From NCBI GenBank assembly GCA_031256815.1, contig JAIRPU010000066.1, forward strand, positions 1-6,657: a stretch of DNA of 6,657 nt. Direction: 5' to 3'. The notes beneath the pieces were generated by a model. That model was not told the DNA's origin and ran no database searches. It saw only the letters and a list, made by a program, of their open reading frames with translations. Below are positions 6,071 to 6,657 of this stretch, piece by piece. Position 1 is the first letter of the stretch. Each line of letters opens with the position of its first letter. The DNA is from Spirochaetaceae bacterium (GTDB taxonomy: Bacteria; Spirochaetota; Spirochaetia; Treponematales; Breznakiellaceae). The translations under genes were made by a program, and so were the position numbers.

Positions 6071-6137
6071 CCGCGCTTTACGCTACAATTTGCTTCGCTT
6101 CGCTTGCAAATTCCGCTTCAATCGCTTGCGCGTCTGC

Positions 6138-6175
6138 GGCAGCCTGCGGCTGCCCCCGCCCGCTCTGCGGGCGGG
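6138..6175. repeat. Two adjacent GC hairpins
   Basis: GGCAGCC (6138-6144) pairs with GGCTGCC (6148-6154) around TGC. Immediately after, CCCGCCCGC (6155-6163) pairs with GCGGGCGGG (6167-6175) around TCT. The first arm is the same GGCAGCC heptamer that borders three hairpins in the array at 1-409, which suggests one dispersed element family. No T-run follows on either strand. Confidence 0.75.
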
Positions 6176-6224
6176 CATGGAAACAGCTTTGGTTACAGGC
6201 AGGCTGCTGCAATTCGCGCTTCGC

Positions 6225-6657
6225 TCACTTTGAGCCGCCGGAACCGGAGGCCGCCAGCCGGAAGCCCAAATCTTCGCCACTGACCCCAGGAGAGTAAATG
6301 GTACGGGCCGCGGAGCGAAGATCATAATCCGGACTGAAGATCCCTCCGCCGCGGCTAACGCGACTCGATCCGGAAGCCGGCCCTCTGGGATCAGACGTGC
6401 CGGGGCTATAGTTTGATTCGAACCAATCCCAGACCCACTCAAACACGTTACCGTGCATATCATACAGGCCCCAGGCGTTAGCGCTCTTCTTTCCACCTTC
6501 GTGTGTTATAAAATTACTATTAATACGATTGATTAAACACCAGCCTGTGTTGTCCGATATTGCAGCTCCGGTGTTGAAGGCGCTCACCGTTCCGGCGCGG
6601 CAGGCGTATTCCCATTCCGCCTCGGTGGGCAGCCGGTAGCCGTTAGCGCTCCAGTCG
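6225..6657 (-). CDS. SUMF1 / FGE-sulfatase domain protein, C-terminal part (5' end outside window)
   Basis: The frame stays open from the window edge to TGA at 6227-6225, showing 143 residues of the C-terminal half of a SUMF1-type domain. Family motifs seen in order are YRLPTEAEWEYACRAGT at the very start, GLYDMHGNVFEWVWDWF, a DPRGPASGSSRVSRGGG stretch, and the closing SAARTIYSPG...LGFRLA. The GTG at 6587 is not the true start, because clear homology continues upstream of it to the edge. In genuine formylglycine-generating enzymes two catalytic cysteines lie between the RxxRGGS motif and the AAR motif. Here that segment, RGGGIFSPDYDLRSAAR, has none, so copper-dependent cysteine oxidation is unlikely. 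It may be one of the many SUMF1-fold proteins of unknown or binding function. N-terminal domains, including any signal peptide, cannot be seen. Confidence 0.9.
   Translation of the reverse strand, partial: DWSANGYRLPTEAEWEYACRAGTVSAFNTGAAISDNTGWCLINRINSNFITHEGGKKSANAWGLYDMHGNVFEWVWDWFESNYSPGTSDPRGPASGSSRVSRGGGIFSPDYDLRSAARTIYSPGVSGEDLGFRLAASGSGGSK

Larger units (their letters stand above)
5891..6224. other. Intergenic region between SUMF1-like gene and atpE
   Basis: No gene is supported here. The right part (6087-6180) is GC-rich and hairpin-bearing, like the array at 1-409. The left part (5891-6050) is AT-rich and holds the candidate atp promoter. Hairpins seen: 6138-6144/6148-6154, 6155-6163/6167-6175, 6087-6093/6106-6112, 6052-6059/6063-6070 and AATTAA/TTAATT at 6028-6043. 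In standard operons the space directly upstream of atpE holds atpB; no AtpB-like reading frame is present. Confidence 0.7.

Noticed and set aside
6083..6496. Minus-strand 137-codon frame overlapping the SUMF1-like gene
   Set aside because: The overlapping frame to 6225 carries the unmistakable SUMF1 motifs. This alternative frame is a shadow that runs into the hairpin region.

Overview
The window reads almost entirely on the minus strand. It looks like chromosomal DNA from a Gram-negative-type, probably host- or gut-associated bacterium of moderate GC content. A spirochaete of the Treponema group is my best guess, at modest confidence: the 539-aa DUF115/MptE-like protein has the treponemal architecture, and SUMF1-domain genes are abundant in such genomes. 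Against this, many treponemes use an A/V-type rather than an F-type ATPase, so the taxon is left open.

Layout in transcription order (right to left). At 6657-6225 is the 3' end of a SUMF1 / formylglycine-generating-enzyme-like gene whose start lies beyond the window; it lacks the catalytic cysteines. At 6224-5891 is a gene-free interval with several hairpins and a sigma70-like promoter (5981-5952). Next is a tight four-gene F-type ATP synthase block: atpE (c), atpF (b), atpH (delta) and atpA (alpha), with gaps or overlaps of 1-4 nt. It is followed, still co-directional, by a PLP-dependent threonine-aldolase-type lyase (31-nt gap) and the DUF115 gene (25-nt gap). At 409-1 is a gene-free, very GC-rich tract packed with eight hairpins, five of them with perfect stems of 11-15 bp.

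The four ATP synthase proteins are intact in their key residues: Walker A and the arginine finger in alpha, the c-subunit carboxylate and RQP loop, the single membrane anchor of b, and the C-terminal motif of delta. The usual neighbours are missing. No atpB lies upstream of atpE, and no atpG-atpD-atpC follows atpA, so a complete enzyme would need a, gamma, beta and epsilon from elsewhere in the genome. The six genes from atpE to the DUF115 gene probably form one transcription unit.

The most unusual signals are this interrupted ATP synthase operon and the palindrome array at 1-409. In the array, hairpins with different arm sequences share the heptamer GGCAGCC at their right edge, and arm sequences are copied between neighbours. 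Related GC-rich hairpins recur at 6138-6175, and a tandem GC heptamer lies inside the 3' end of the DUF115 gene.
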